Source: Bacteroidota bacterium
GTDB lineage: Bacteria > Bacteroidota > Bacteroidia > AKYH767-A > OLB10
Direction of reading: 5' to 3'
NCBI GenBank assembly: GCA_016721435.1
Contig: JADKIC010000026.1
Location: 1 to 64,000 of the forward strand
DNA: 64,000 bases
A model generated the notes under the pieces. That model was given only the letters and a program-made list of their open reading frames with translations, searched no databases and was not told where the DNA came from. The position numbers and the translations under genes are program-made. Every line of letters begins with the position of its first letter. Positions within the stretch are counted from its first letter, which is position 1. This document shows positions 21,201-33,119 of the stretch, one piece after another.

Positions 21201-24074
21201 TGCCGGCATTGAATTCAATGGAATCATCAGCACATGCTCTTCTGAGATTTGATGATAGAGGGCTCGTCGCATTTACTGAAAATGATTTCGCGACAAAAGA
21301 TTTACAATTAAAAGTATCTGTTATATTCAAACTTATCATATAGCTACCGTTCAAGTTCGGATAGGTATAAGATGCTGTCGGTGTTGAATTGGTAACTCCA
21401 TTTCCGAAATTCCAGAGATAATTTAATCCGGGTGTATTTGTACTGACATCCACTAATACGCCCGCACATAAATTTGTAGAAACAATATTAAAATCTGAAA
21501 CCGGCTTTACAACGTAAAAGGTGTCACTAAAAATAAAAGTATCAACAACGCCAAATACATTCGTTAAATACAATACCGGGACAAAAGCACCGCTATCCGA
21601 ATAAATATGTTCGGGTGAAGATAAAGAAGATGTCTGACCATCCCCAAAATCCCATAACCAGGCTAAGGCTGTTCCATCCGGATTCGAAAAAGACACGGTG
21701 TAGGAGCGCAATGATAAACGCGCGGAGGAGGTGGAAGTACCCCACCACCCAATCCACCACTTGTGCCTTGCGAACTACCAAACTTTATCGGAGGATAATT
21801 ATAGGTATAAACACAACTATCATTTCCAATAGTTAGTGAAATCGTAAATGGTCCTGCGGTAGTATAAGTATGAAGTGGATCACTTACGAAAGCAGAGTCT
21901 CCATCCCCAAAGCTCCAGATCCACCAGGTAGCACCCGTAGTATTTGCATAAAACTGAACATCTAAAGGAAGAACGGTATCGGTGCAAATTGCTGAGGCAC
22001 TTGCACCCAATCCCGTAATGACTACACTATTGTTTGCCTGTAATGTTGTTGTGCATCCTAAGGGTGTAGTTACAACAAGAGTTACATTGTAAGAACCCGG
22101 ACCGGGATAAAAATGTGATGGATTTTGTAACGTTGAGCTTCCTCCATCTCCAAAACTCCATTGCCAGCCTGCTGCATTTAATGATGTATCCGTGAATATA
22201 ACTTCATAAGGAGGGCACGGCGAAATGGTATAGGTAAACCCGGGTTCAGCACCGTCGATTCTAAATGTTTGAAAATTTGAAATATGTTGTTCGCATCCTC
22301 CATTAGGCATCCATGTTGTTAAGGAGACCACATAAATTCCGGGTTCAGTATATACGTGATAAGGATTAGCAGATGTCGATGTTGCACCGTCACCAAAATC
22401 CCACAAAAAGGAGGCAGCACCTGAAGCATCAGAAAAATTTACAGGATACGGAGCACAGCCATATATGTCAGGTGGTGTTTGATAATTAACGGTGGCTGCA
22501 GAAACAGTAATTTTATTCACTACAATTAATGTATCCTTACAACCTCCTGCGTCAGATGCTATCAATTTAATGGTATACACTCCCGGTGATGAATAAACAT
22601 GGGTTGGATGAATTTGAGTTGATGTTGTCCCATCTCCAAAATCCCATTGATAACCGGAAGCCATCGTTGAACTATTACTAAAATTAACAGTCAATGGAGG
22701 ACAACCGGAAGAAACATCTGTGCTAAAAGAAGCATTAGGAGAAAATACATTTATTTTAAGACTTTGTGTATATGAATAGGTGCATCCATTGACACTTGTC
22801 CCGGTTAAGTTGACACTATACACTCCTTGTGATGTATATATGTGCGAAGGACTTGCTGCGTAGAAGTGGTACCATCCCCAAAATCCCATAACCAGGTGTA
22901 ATTTCCATTGGGTTGGTTTACACATTGTACATTCAACGGCGCGCAGCCGGTATGGTTAGTCATCCAAAAAACGAAAACCGGTCTTGGATGTACTACTACC
23001 GGGCCTGCATTAATTTGTCGCTGGCATCCATTGGAATAAGCCACGGTTAATGTCACAGGAAAATTCCACTATCAGGGTAATTATAATAGACCGTGGAGCC
23101 GGTCTTCGTGATTCCATTACCCAGATTCCAGCTATATAATGTATTAGAACAATATGTAGTATTCAAAGAAAGATTAAGAGGCATACAACCTGTATCCTGA
23201 CTAATATTGGCCACCGGAAGAGGATTCCATTTGACATGAACCCGATTTGGAGCATACACCTGATCTGTACAACCATTCGAACTGGTAAGGATAAGTGAAA
23301 CATCAAAATATCCTGTATCGGCGAAAACATGCATTGGATTTGCTGATGATGAAAAACTACCATCATCAAAATCCCAATTCCAGCTCACCACATTATTCAT
23401 TACAGCAGTGAATTGAAAATTATAATTGTTATCACATGTTGACGTATCATTTACACTTATCATTGCCGAAGGAGCCGGCATAATTGTGATAAATGATCCT
23501 TTCACCAAGAGGTCACTGCAACCTAAAACTTTGTTATAAACTACGAGTGTTACATTAAATGTTCCGGATAAATTATAAATATGCGTTGGATTGAGCTGAT
23601 TACTTGTAGTTCCATCTCCAAAGTCCCAATTACAGGAATCAAAGTTTGTAGATAAATTCGTAAATGTGAAAACCCGGCTATTCTGACATCCTGAATTGAT
23701 ATCCACAGAAAAGTTCGCCGCCGGCTTTGGCTGAACAACAATCTGACTTGAAAAGGAATTAGAGCTACCGCTTGAGTTGATCGCAGTCAAAGTAACCGTA
23801 TACGTTCCGGCCATCGTAAATACATTACTCGGATTTGCCAATGTAGAGGTATTGCCATTTCCAAAACTCCATTGATAAGAGACCGCATTGATTGAGGTGT
23901 TGTTAAACTGCACATTGAAAGGTACACAGCCCTGTGACGAGGGCACCGAAAGGACGCCACCGGACTCTGTGCTTGCAACTTTGAGACAAAAACAACGAGC
24001 ATCATCAGCAATAAGCGAGTGGCCTTGCTGATGAGAGTGTTATGCCTAAGAAACAGAACCTTATCAGAAATCAT
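18270..24074 (-). CDS. Giant secreted PKD-repeat protein, multiply disrupted
   Basis: Cell-surface or secreted protein of about 1,930 residues. A signal peptide lies near 24074-23980 (MISDKVLFL... then LLLMMLVVFVSKLQAQ). About 19 PKD-type repeats follow, recognised by WDFGDG/WSFGDG/WNFGNG cores with downstream H-x-Y and G-x-Y-x-V-x-L strands. Then come fibronectin-III-like segments (19.3-18.4 kb: VFLEWQKTMVNDLDYYIVYRR, VALNWNPYSGCSVAGYEIYRE). Such proteins usually end in a T9SS type B sorting domain, but here the frame ends at 18270 inside the yihY tail without one. Lesions: near 23950, 23050, 22870, 21700, 21050, an in-frame TAG at 20415-20417, 19980 and 18400. Confidence 0.85.
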
Positions 24075-24267
24075 ATGACATTCATACGACTTCAGAAGTA
24101 TTAAGTTCCCTGGCATACCATAATTTAAGTATTGGCGTTTAAATACTTATCAAATAATCAGTAAACATTTCAACTGTAAGAACCTCCGAATATATATATG
24201 ATTAAATCAGAGTCACTTAGCCAAACTATTGTTAAACAAAAGTTTACAAATTCAAGAAATCATGTTC

Positions 24268-24275
24268 TACCTTTG
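24268..24275 (+). promoter_or_regulatory. uvrA promoter (-7 box)
   Basis: TACCTTTG matches TAnnTTTG 30 bases before the ATG. A TTTACA at 24243-24248, 19 bases upstream, is a plausible -33 element. Confidence 0.55.
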
Positions 24276-24304
24276 CAGTTCAATAATAAGTGAGAGGTTT
24301 CCCT

Positions 24305-27159
24305 ATGAAATTATCAGAAGAAGAATGGGTTGAGGTATATGGAGCAAGAGTTCATAACCTGCAAAATATAGATGTCACCTTTCCGAGAAATAAATTGGTT
24401 GTCCTTACCGGCCTAAGTGGCAGCGGAAAAAGCTCTTTGGCATTTGACACCATTTATGCAGAAGGTCAGCGCCGATACATGGAAACATTTTCAGCCTATG
24501 CGCGTCAGTTTCTTGGAAATATGGAAAGGCCGGATGTAGATAAAATAAAAGGCCTAAGTCCGGTCATTTCAATCGAGCAAAAAACCACCAATACCAATCC
24601 ACGATCAACGGTAGGAACGGTGACAGAAATTTATGATTTCCTGCGATTGCTTTTTGCACGCACAGCGGATGCCTACTCCTATCTCACCGGAGAAAAAATG
24701 ATCCGTATGTCAGATGAGCAGATTCGCGAAGTGGTCATGAATCAATATGACGATCAAAATATTCTATTACTGGCACCGGTGGTAAAAGGAAGAAAAGGTC
24801 ATTATCAGGAACTTTTCCAGCAAATTGCACAACAAGGATTTGTTAGAGTAAGAATTGACGGCGAGTTGACTGAAATCAAGAGAGGTTTACAGGCCGATAG
24901 ATACAAAACGCATGATATTGAAATTGTCATTGACAAATTACATATCAATGAGGACGCTTCCTTCCGAATTTATGAAAGCATTAAAACCGCATTAAAACAA
25001 GGTAAAGGAACCATGATGGTTTTAAATGAAAAAGACAAGAAAGTCCGTCATTTAAGTCAACATCTCATGTGTCCCACTTCCGGTATTTCTTATGATGAAC
25101 CGGCACCGAATACATTTTCATTCAACTCCCCCTATGGTGCTTGTACGAAATGCAATGGTATGGGTACCATTCCTGAAATCGATATCAATACTGTTATTCC
25201 GGATTTTTCAAAGACCATCAAACAAGGAGGAATAACTCCGCTGGGAGAATATAAAGACTCCCGTATATATCAACAGATTCAATCTATCGGCAAGCGATTC
25301 GATTTCACCATGGCGACACCGATAAAAGATATTTCTGAGGAAGCTTTGAATGTTATACTCTATGGCTCCAACGAAATTTTCACAGTTGAAAAAGATTTTA
25401 CACCCGGCTCAGTAAATAGCTACACGATGAGTTTCGAAGGAATAGCCAGTTTTATCTCTGCGCAGCTAAACGAATCAATTCATCGGGAAAACTAAAAAGA
25501 TGGGCTCAGGGATTCATGGCTTACATTCCTTGTCCTGATTGCAATGGTTCCCGACTAAAAAAAGAAGCACTTCACTTTAAAATAGACGGGAAGAATATTG
25601 CCGAACTTGCCGAAATGGATATACTTCTACTTTATGAATGGAGTTTATCCATTGATAAAAAACTATCTAAAAAACAATTAACCATAGCTAAAGAAATTCT
25701 AAAAGAAATTTCCAAGAGGATAAAATTTCTTTTAGACGTCGGCCTCGATTACCTTACACTTAACCGAAGTTCTAAGTCGCTTTCCGGTGGAGAATCCCAA
25801 CGCATACGTCTCGCCACGCAAATCGGGTCTCAACTTGTCGGGGTAATGTATATTTTAGATGAACCGAGTATCGGATTGCACCAACGCGATAACACCCGAC
25901 TGATTCAATCCCTTAAAGACCTACGTGATCTTGGCAATGCAGTTATTGTTGTGGAGCACGATAAGGAAACTATACTTGCTGCTGACCATATTATAGATTT
26001 GGGGCCGGGTGCCGGCATTCACGGAGGACGTATTGTGGCGAGTGGAGATGCGGATCAGCTCATTGAATCGGATTCGTTAACCGGACAATACCTATCGGGC
26101 AAAATGCACATTACTCATGGGAAGCGAAGGAAAGGTAACGGAAATAAACTGGTATTAGCCGGTGCTAAAGGAAACAATTTGAAAAATGTTAGTGTCGATT
26201 TTCCATTAGGCATGTTCATTTGTGTGAGTGGTGTTTCAGGGAGTGGTAAATCTACTTTAATTAACGAAACACTTTATCCCATCCTCAATCAGCATTTCTA
26301 TAGATCTCTAACCAAACCATTGTCCTATAAGTCAGTCAAAGGCTTAGAACATATTGACAAGGTTATTGAAATTGACCAGAGTCCCATTGGTAGAACGCCA
26401 CGATCTAACCCTGCCACCTATTCCGGAGTTTTCAGTGACATTCGAAATCTTTATGCTCAATTGAATGAGGCAAAAGTAAGAGGATATCCACCCGGATGGT
26501 TTTCGTTTAATGTCAAAGGAGGTCGATGTGAGACATGTCAGGGAGCAGGAATGAGGACGATTGAAATGAATTTTTTACCGGATGTTTATGTCATCTGTGA
26601 AAGTTGCAATGGAAAGCGATACAACAGGGAAATACTGGATGTACGCTATCGGGGTAAATCAATCAATGACGTTTTAAATATGAGCATTGAACATGCTGTT
26701 GACTTTTTTGAGAATATGCCCGGGATACTACATAAAATCCGCACCTTGAAAGATGTAGGCTTGGGCTATCTGACACTTGGTCAACAAAGCACCACATTGT
26801 CGGGAGGAGAAGCTCAGCGTGTAAAATTAGCTGCTGAACTTTCTAAGAGAGATACAGGCAATACATTTTACATTTTTGATGAGCCTACTACCGGCTTGCA
26901 TTTTGAAGATGTAAGAATTTTACTGGAAGTACTAAGTAAATTGGTTGATAAAGGAAATACCGTTTTAGTGATAGAGCACAATATGGATGTCATACGAATG
27001 GCCGATCATGTCATCGATCTCGGACCAGAAGGAGGATCTCGTGGCGGTAATATTCTCTGTACTGGTAGCCCTGAGGAAATCATAAAAAACAAATCTTCTG
27101 TTACAGCTCAGTATCTTAAAAAAGAAATGCAAACCAATAGAACTTTAGTTAAAGTATAG
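24305..27159 (+). CDS. uvrA: Excinuclease ABC subunit UvrA, frameshifted
   Basis: ATPase that recognises bulky DNA damage with UvrB in nucleotide excision repair. Corrected length is about 950 residues. N-terminal half: Walker A GLSGSGKSS, zinc-binding Cys pairs (CPTSG and CTKCNG), signature LSGGESQRIRLA, Walker B MYILDEPSIGLHQRD. C-terminal half: GVSGSGKSTL, zinc module CETCQGAG/CESCNGKRY, LSGGEAQRVKLAAELSKR, FYIFDEPTTGLH. One indel near 25485 (between AQLNES and KLKRWAQGFMAY) splits it. Start set at 24305 because MKLSEEEW follows an AGAGG-like site; a GTG at 24290 is also in frame. The LOG gene follows after 29 bases. Confidence 0.96.
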
Positions 27160-27188
27160 CGTAAAATAAACCGAATCATCTAAGTAGT

Positions 27189-27898
27189 ATGAATATAGAC
27201 GAAGCAAAAATAAGAAGAGCATTTACCGACAAGGACTGGCAGGAGATAAAAGCACAGGATACCTGGCAGATTTTTAAAATCATGGCCGAATTTGTAGAGG
27301 GTTTTGAAAAGATGAGTAGAATTGGTCCTTGTGTATCTATTTTTGGATCAGCACGCACCTGAAGCCGACACCAAATACTATTTACTGGCGGAAGAAATCG
27401 CCTATAAGTTAACGGTTGAAGGATATGGTATCATCACTGGAGGTGGCCCCGGCATTATGGAAGCAGCAAACAAAGGGGCTCAAAAAGCAAAAAGGTAAAT
27501 CTGTAGGTTTGAATATTAAACTTCCCTTTGAACAATCTCCTAACCCTTTTATTGATACCGACAAAAGCATCACATTCGATTACTTCTTTGTCCGCAAACT
27601 GATGTTCATCAAATATGCACAAGGCTTTATTGTTCTTCCGGGTGGATTTGGAACTATGGATGAACTTTTTGAATCACTCACGTTGATACAAACCCGAAAA
27701 ATCGGAAAATTCCCGATTGTAATGGTCAGAAAAGACTATTGGAGTGGATTAATTGAATGGATCAAAGAGGTATTAGTTACAGAAAAATATGTCAATCCTG
27801 ACGATCTCAAATTGTTTACACTGGTTGATTCTGCTGAGGAAGCTGTAAATGTGATAGACAGTTTCTATTCTAAGTATTTACTCAAGCCAAACTTCTGA
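27189..27898 (+). CDS. LOG-family protein (TIGR00730-type nucleotide 5'-monophosphate phosphoribohydrolase), frameshifted
   Basis: Rossmann-like protein of the LOG ('lonely guy') family. Members hydrolyse the N-glycosidic bond of nucleotide monophosphates, including cytokinin nucleotides. The start ATG at 27189 gives MNIDEAKIRRAF and later GPCVSIFGSAR. Motifs: GYGIITGGGPGIMEAANKGA and VLPGGFGTMDELFE, the defining PGGxGTxxE. Two indels, near 27358 and 27487, split the reading. Corrected length is about 236 residues, usual for the larger bacterial form. Probably transcribed with uvrA. Confidence 0.88.
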
Positions 27899-27931
27899 CA
27901 AAGTCATTTTCATGAATTTTTTCTTAAAACA

Positions 27932-27948
27932 TTACAGAATTCCTGTAA
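27932..27948. promoter_or_regulatory. Small inverted repeat upstream of the FIST operon
   Basis: TTACAG and CTGTAA separated by 5 bases, about 100 bases before the FIST gene. TATCTTTC (27950-27957), one mismatch from TAnnTTTG, follows directly. Possible operator plus promoter; weak evidence. Confidence 0.25.
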
Positions 27949-28048
27949 GATATCTTTCATTTTCGCACTGATTTAGTGATCTGATTTCCATCTAGCCGTA
28001 ACATATCCTGCTCTTTATCAGTAAAAGTAATGAGCAAAATACGGCAAG

Positions 28049-29184
28049 ATGAAAATAGAGCAATGCAAATGGACTCCTGAGAGAACCTGGGAAACACTTC
28101 GAAGTGATTTAAAAGATGCTGAGAATTACCAATTAGTAATAGTTTTTGGCAGCAGAATACTACTTTCCAGCACCGGATTCTATCAGGAAATAAGAAACAA
28201 ATATCCAAAGGCAGATATTCTAATGAATTCTACCTCCGGAGAGATCTTCGATACACAAGTGAATGATGATACCATTTCCTTAACCGCCATCTGCTTCGAA
28301 AAAACAACATTCATCACTCCTGGGTTGCAATTCTCAAATTATAAAGACAGCAAATTAGCCGGAATTGAGATCGCAAGAAATTTGATCATAATCAACTTAC
28401 AAGTATCCTGATTATCTCTGATGGTCAACAAGTAAATGGAAGCGATCTTGTAAGCGGACTGCAACAAGAATTACCAAAAGAAATAGTAATTACCGGCGGG
28501 CTTGCAGGTGATGGAAACAGATTTCAAAAAACATTGGTTGGACTAAATGAACAACCGGAAGAGGGCCAAATAATTGCTGTCGGTTTTTATGGTAGTCATT
28601 TAAAAGTTTCGCATGGAAGTATGGGTGGTTGGGATCCATTTGGTCCTGAACGATTAATTACTAAATCAACCGCTAATGTACTTTTTGAACTGGATGGTCA
28701 ACCTGCCCTTTCTATCTACAAAAAATATCTTGGTGAATTTTCAGATGAATTACCGGGCAGTGCACTTCTCTTTCCATTAAGTGTAAAGCTATCAGAAAAT
28801 GATGAGCCGGTGGTCCGGACTATTTTATCCATAAATGAAGACGAGCAAAGCCTGACTTTTGCAGGAAACGTTCCAACAGGTAAGTATACCCGTTTAATGA
28901 AAGCCAATTTTGATCGTTTGATCGAAGGTGCTTCCAATGCAGCCACGCATAGTATACAAACTTTTCAAAAACCTGATTTAGCCATATTAATAAGTTGCGT
29001 AGGAAGAAAGCTCGTTTTAAATCAACGTATAGAAGAAGAAGTGGAAGCCATTAGAGATATTCTGGGCACAGCAACTGCTATTACAGGATTCTATTCGTAT
29101 GGTGAAATTTCTCCTAACCAGGGCTTCAACAGCTGTGAGCTACATAATCAGACGATGACCATCACTACGATGAGCGAGCGATAG
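28049..29184 (+). CDS. FIST N- and C-terminal domain sensory protein, frameshifted
   Basis: Cytosolic FIST-domain protein, a family proposed to bind small ligands such as amino acids and to feed signals to attached or partner kinases. No TM segment. N-terminal FIST: YQLVIVFGSRILLSS, DILMNSTSGEIFDTQV. Later: IVITGGLAGDGNRFQKT, GFYGSHLKVSHGSMGGWDPFG, then the C-terminal domain GSALLFPL and VGRKLVLNQRIEEEVEAI and ITGFYSYGEISP, typical of FIST_C. One indel near 28385. Corrected length is about 378 residues. It opens a five-gene signalling operon; the next gene, a kinase, starts 6 bases after its stop. Confidence 0.88.
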
Positions 29185-29190
29185 GAAAAG

Positions 29191-30263
29191 ATGAGAAACA
29201 AATTACTGGAAAGGCAAATTGAAAAACACCTAGGAGAAAAATCAAAAGATCCACAGGTGAGGAAGTTCATTGATGCTGTCAGTGAAAGTTATGACCAATT
29301 TGAAAAAGACAAAATTCTTGCAGAAAGATCATTAGCTGTCAGTTCAGCAGAAATGAGCAATTTAAATGCAAAGCTTTATAAAGAGAGTAAAGATCAAAAA
29401 TTAGCATTAAAAAAACTCACAGAATCACTTAGTCTACTCAACTACAAATTTGAACATAAGGAAGATATTCACTCTAACATACTTTCTATATCTGAAACAA
29501 TAAAAAAGGAAAGCGAAAGACGAATCAGTGCAGAAGAGCAGTTGAAGAAAAACTTAAGCAATCTGGAAAAAATAAACAAAGATCTTGATCAATTTGCCTA
29601 TGTGGTTTCACATGATCTAAAAGCACCTCTTCGGGCAATAGCAAGTCTTGCTGAATGGATTGAAGAGGATTCAAATGATCATATTAGTGATGACACCAAG
29701 AAAAATCTTCAGCTCCTACGAGGACGTGTACAACGCATGGAAAATCTCATACATGGAATTCTTGCGTATACAAAAGCCGGAAAAATAAAAGGAGAACAAC
29801 ATATTATTCACACCGGACAATATCTTCAAGAAATAATTGATTTCTTGAATCCTCCTCTAATATAAAAATAGAGGTTGTAGGCGAATGGCCCTCCATCGAA
29901 ACAGATACTATACGATTGCATCAGGTGTTTTCTAATTTAATATCGAATGCCATCAAGTACATTGATAAACCAAAGGGCAAAATAAAAATCAATTGTATCT
30001 ATCTTGAAAACTGTTGCCAATTCTCTGTAGAAGACAATGGCCCCGGCATAGAAGAAGAATATCACCAACGAATATTCGGCCTCTTCCAGACCCTTTCGGC
30101 TCGAGATCATGTAGAAAGCACAGGAATCGGTTTATCCATAGTAAAAAAGATTATCGAAGAACAGGGTGGCAAAATCTGGTTGCATTCAGAAAACGGGAAA
30201 GGAACCCGATTCACATTTACATGGCCTACACAAACTGAAACAATAAAAAGCATAAAAGCATAA
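29191..30263 (+). CDS. Sensor histidine kinase without membrane domain, frameshifted
   Basis: Soluble histidine kinase of about 357 residues. Residues 1-130 are mostly coiled-coil helix without a recognised sensor domain. The H-box FAYVVSHDLKAPLRAI follows, with its phospho-accepting His. After an indel near 29865 the ATPase domain shows the N-box VFSNLISNAIKYI, G1 VEDNGPGI and G2 TGIGLSIVKKI. The lack of its own sensor domain, plus the FIST gene directly upstream, suggests that the FIST protein supplies the input. Its stop overlaps the next start by one base (TAATG). Confidence 0.88.
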
Positions 30264-30712
30264 TGACAATGGAAGACAAACTTTTAAATATCCTTCTGGT
30301 TGAAGACGATAGTGTTGATGTAATGAATGTTCAAAGAGCATTTAAGAAAAACAATATTACCAACCCGCTGCACATTGCCTTCAACGGCGTGGAAGCATTG
30401 AATATGATTCGTGGAAGTAACGGACGACCCAAACTTAATCCAAAACCCAGAATAATTCTCCTGGACATTAATATGCCAAAAATGAATGGACTTGAGTTTT
30501 TAAGAGAACTTCGAAATGATCCTGAGTTAAAATCCACAACAGTCTTTGTAATGACTACATCTAACGATGATCAGGATAAAGTTGAAGCTTATCGATTAAA
30601 TGTAGCAGGCTATATTCTAAAACCGTTATCCTTTGAAAAATTTGTTAACGCAGTATCTATTCTAAACAGTTACTGGCAGCTCTGTGAACAACCAGAGAAT
30701 CAAACTTCCTAA
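30263..30712 (+). CDS. Single-domain response regulator (Rcp1-like)
   Basis: Receiver domain only, 149 residues and intact. Shows the acidic pair LLVEDDSVD, phospho-acceptor Asp in IILLDINMPKMNG, conserved Thr in VFVMTTSND and Lys in YILKPLSFEKF. It resembles Rcp1-type regulators paired with phytochrome-like kinases. With no output domain it probably shuttles phosphate or binds a protein target. It overlaps the kinase stop by one base, so it is its likely partner. Confidence 0.92.
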   Translation: MTMEDKLLNILLVEDDSVDVMNVQRAFKKNNITNPLHIAFNGVEALNMIRGSNGRPKLNPKPRIILLDINMPKMNGLEFLRELRNDPELKSTTVFVMTTSNDDQDKVEAYRLNVAGYILKPLSFEKFVNAVSILNSYWQLCEQPENQTS

Positions 30713-30747
30713 GAAATCACTTCCACAAAAAAAAACGAAACAATTTC

Positions 30748-33108
30748 ATGATAAAAGTTCAAATAATTGAAGACTATCAGCAGGATATTTCCATTTTAGA
30801 AAATGCAATCAAACAATCCGGGCTAGAAATCGACATCACTGTTTCAAGATCCATTGAAGAAGCGATTGAAATCACTTCGAAAAACAATTTCGATTGCATA
30901 TTTCTTGACTACTATTTTCCAAAACAAAACGGTTCCGACTTTCTCAAGTATTATAGTTCGAAAAACAAGTCGGGAAATATCATCATGGTCACCAGTCAGG
31001 AAGATGTACATATGGCTGTTGAATGTATGAAACTTGGGGCTTCAGACTTCCTTACAAAAACCAAATTACACCGGCCAGCATTGGAAAAAGTCTTCGGTAT
31101 GTCCTAAAAATAAAAGAAGCCAGAGAAGATGCCGAACGTGCAGAAGCCGCCTTGCTTGAAAGTGAGTTTAAACTCAAGAATATAATAGCAAAATCTCCAA
31201 TTATTCTTTTCAATATTGATAAATCAGGGAAAATCACCTTATTCAGAGGTAAAGCTGCTTTCAATCTCTCTATAAAACCGGAAGCAGTTATCGATCGCAA
31301 TTTAAGTGAATTCACCAATGAACTGCCCATTCGTCGTGAAGACTTTAATAAGGCCTGTACCACCAATGAAACAAATTACAAGACCGCAGTAAACGGACAT
31401 CATTTTGATGTTAACTATATTCCCATTAGAAATGAAGACAAGCAAATCAACGGGATGATGGGTGTTGCAATAGATATCACTTCCTTCATTAAAAATGAAG
31501 AAGAGTTAATGAACACTATTGAAGTAAAAGAGGGATCTGCAAAAATAAAAGAACAATTTCTGGCCAATATGAGCCATGAAATAAGAACGCCGATTCACGG
31601 AATTATAAGTCTGACACAATTTGTATTAAATACAACTATATCAGACGAACAGAAAAAAATATCTTGACCTGATTAGAAAATCAGCCGACACTTTGCTTGT
31701 AATTGTAAACGACATACTGGACTTATCTAAAATAGACAGCGGCAAACTCGTATTTGAGGAAACACCATTTTCAATAAAAGATACTTTACAAACAGCTGTA
31801 GCCTCTTTTATACCTAAAACCACAGAAAAGAATATTGAACTAAAAACTGAAGTATCGAAAAATCTACCGGATACATTGTCAGGTGATCCGGTCCGACTCA
31901 CACAGATCATCAACAATCTTTTAGGAAATGCGGTTAAATTTACAGATAAAGGAAGTGTTCGTATCGTTGTAAATACGTTAGAGCAAAACAGCACGCATAT
32001 AGTTCTTGAGTTCCGAATCAGTGATACAGGAATTGGTATCCCTGCCCACAAAATTGATTCCATATTTGAATCTTTCACACAAGCCGGCGATGATATTACC
32101 CGAAAATATGGTGGCACCGGACTTGGATTAACCATTACCAAACAGCTGATTGAAAGACAAAATGGTTCCATCCATGTGGAAAGTATTGCCAATGAAGGCA
32201 CGACGTTCATCTTCAACATACCCTACAAAATCTCTGTCGAAAACAATCAGGAATTAATAAAAGAAAAGAAAAACATCATTCATCTTCCAAATACATTAAA
32301 AGTATTAATTGCCGAAGACCATGATATTAACCGTTTCATTATAGAAAAAATGTTTAAGGAGTGGGGCTTGACACCCACCTTCGCCATCACAGGAGTTGAG
32401 GCAGTAAAAGCAGCTAAGGAGCAAATTTTTGATGTCATTCTGATGGATATTGAAATGCCCGATATGAATGGATATCGTGCCACCGAAATTATCAGAGCGG
32501 AACTTCCTTACCCTAACAATACCGTCCCCATCATTGCGATGACAGGACATGCGATGACAGGGGAAAAAGAAAAATGCATTGGCATTGGAATGAACGATTA
32601 CCTGTCCAAACCATTTAAGCCGGAAGACCTCAAACAACGAATTGCAGATTTAACCGGCAAATCGGTCATCCATAACTCCCCGAACGAACAAGCTCATAGT
32701 CCAGAAACGGTTAAAATCAATGCTGCACCAATTACAACTTCTTCGGTCGGCAGTCGTCCTCTTATCAACCTTGAATTTCTCAAGGAAATTTCTGAAAACA
32801 ATGATCAATTTTTTGTAGAATTTATTCAGATGTTTCTTCAAAATACTCCGGCATCCATAACCGAAATTGAAAATGCCATTTCTACTCAAAATTGGGAAGC
32901 CATTAGGCAAGCTGCACATAAAATGAAGCCTTCCTTCAATTATGTTGGATTAAAAGAACTTTCCGGTATTTCAGCAAAAATTGAGGATCTCGCTAAGAAA
33001 AATGAGAATATGGAAATGATAAAAACCAATATTGACCAAATAAAGAAGGTCTGTGAAATAGCCTATACAGAACTTGAACAAGAAATAAAAACTATCATCA
33101 ATAATTAA
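30748..33108 (+). CDS. Hybrid phosphorelay kinase: REC-PAS-HisKA-HATPase-REC-HPt, frameshifted
   Basis: Multi-domain soluble kinase of about 786 residues. Order: N-terminal receiver (CIFLDYYFPKQNG), short coiled coil, PAS (from about residue 140), H-box FLANMSHEIRTPIHGI, HATPase with INNLLGNAVKF, SDTGIGIP and GGTGLGLTI, second receiver (VILMDIEMPDMNG and KPFKPEDL), and a C-terminal HPt domain with its phospho-accepting His in RQAAHKMKPSFNYVGL. Two indels, near 31075 and 31665, split the gene. A receiver at the N-terminus lets it take phosphate from an upstream component, so the operon looks like a multi-step relay. Confidence 0.9.
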
Positions 33109-33119
33109 AACACCTAACC

